This document shows, piece by piece, positions 63,636 through 64,000 of a DNA stretch of 64,000 nucleotides. The DNA is from Thunnus maccoyii (lineage: Eukaryota > Chordata > Actinopteri > Scombriformes > Scombridae). Below the pieces are notes generated by a model. That model was given only the letters and a program-made list of their open reading frames with translations, did no database searches and was not told where the DNA came from. Position numbers and translations under genes: made by a program. The DNA lies in assembly GCF_910596095.1 (NCBI RefSeq), contig NC_056543.1, positions 26,050,542 to 26,114,541 of the forward strand, read 5' to 3'. Numbering within the stretch: position 1 is the first letter of the stretch; each line of letters starts with the position of its first letter.

Positions 63636-64000
63636 CCTCACTCATTCCCTAAATCTCCTTGCCTCTCTTGTGCCAGCACCAGGCTCCCTTAGTCCCTGTG
63701 GTGATCACAGACACAGTGTTGTGACAATGGACTGATGCCAGCTGGGAGTGTGTGTTTGAACGTGACGGCTTGCAAGAATGTGTGTGTGTGTGAGTGTATG
63801 AGGAGCACTTACAAAGAAAGGCATAGCTAAAGAGCCCATATGCTGCCAAGTGGTGGCTGCTTGTTTAAAGGCACAGCCCCCCCCCCACACACCCCCCTTC
63901 CCTTTCTCCAGCTGGCATCTCGTTCAGTACTCTATACCCTGTGTCCTTCCTCCTTCCTTCTTATCACTCTGCTCAAGTAAACACTGATTAAACCTGAATC

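Larger units (their letters stand above)
60299..64000 (+). other. ankrd44 intron 1 (incomplete)
   Basis: No exon was recognised. It includes a palindromic element (60812-61037), a GT microsatellite (about 62480-62512) and a CA microsatellite (63580-63631). Confidence 0.7.

Overview
This is animal nuclear DNA, almost certainly from a ray-finned, percomorph-type fish. It has split genes with GT-AG introns, many CA/GT microsatellites, a tRNA-derived SINE, and short repeats typical of spiny-rayed fish (ACTTTTACTTAAGTA-type, GCTGCAACTAACGATT-type, TTTATTAGGAACACCT-type). No bacterial operon, CRISPR array, phage or defence system is present.

Seven protein-coding genes are recognisable from spliced exons: rftn2 (+, 3' part, ends at 9084), mob4 (-, 11821-15718), hspe1 (-, 17765-20402), hspd1 (+, 22707-26808), coq10b (-, 31116-36924), sf3b1 (+, 40475-55669) and the first coding exon of ankrd44 (+, 60272-60298). 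Order and relative orientation match the human 2q33.1 block ANKRD44-SF3B1-COQ10B-HSPD1-HSPE1-MOB4-RFTN2. I could rebuild every coding exon of mob4, hspe1, hspd1, coq10b and sf3b1 with matching splice phases, giving 226, 99, 579, 238 and 1314 residues.

Region by region: 1-3203 is rftn2 intron; 3204-9084 holds eight rftn2 exons; 9085-11820 is the tail-to-tail rftn2/mob4 3' region; 11821-20402 holds mob4 and hspe1 in tandem on the minus strand; 20403-22706 is the shared hspe1/hspd1 promoter, with two perfect heat-shock elements, plus hspd1 intron 1; 22707-26808 is hspd1; 26809-31115 is the tail-to-tail hspd1/coq10b region; 31116-36924 is coq10b; 36925-40474 is the head-to-head coq10b/sf3b1 region, with a palindromic repeat in the sf3b1 promoter; 40475-55669 is sf3b1; the rest is the ankrd44 promoter, first exon and start of intron 1.

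Functionally, hspe1 and hspd1 encode the two halves of the mitochondrial chaperonin and share a promoter. coq10b is a mitochondrial coenzyme Q chaperone, sf3b1 a U2 snRNP core protein, mob4 a STRIPAK subunit, rftn2 a lipid-raft protein and ankrd44 a PP6 regulatory subunit.

The most interesting unlabelled material lies in sf3b1 introns: two different structured-RNA families, each in two copies in the order A-B-A-B, with H/ACA snoRNA-like architecture and base-pair covariation. Also notable are three near-perfect intronic hairpins, an rftn2 exon bracketed by complementary UG and CA repeats, and a palindromic element supplying CCAAT and GC boxes just upstream of sf3b1.
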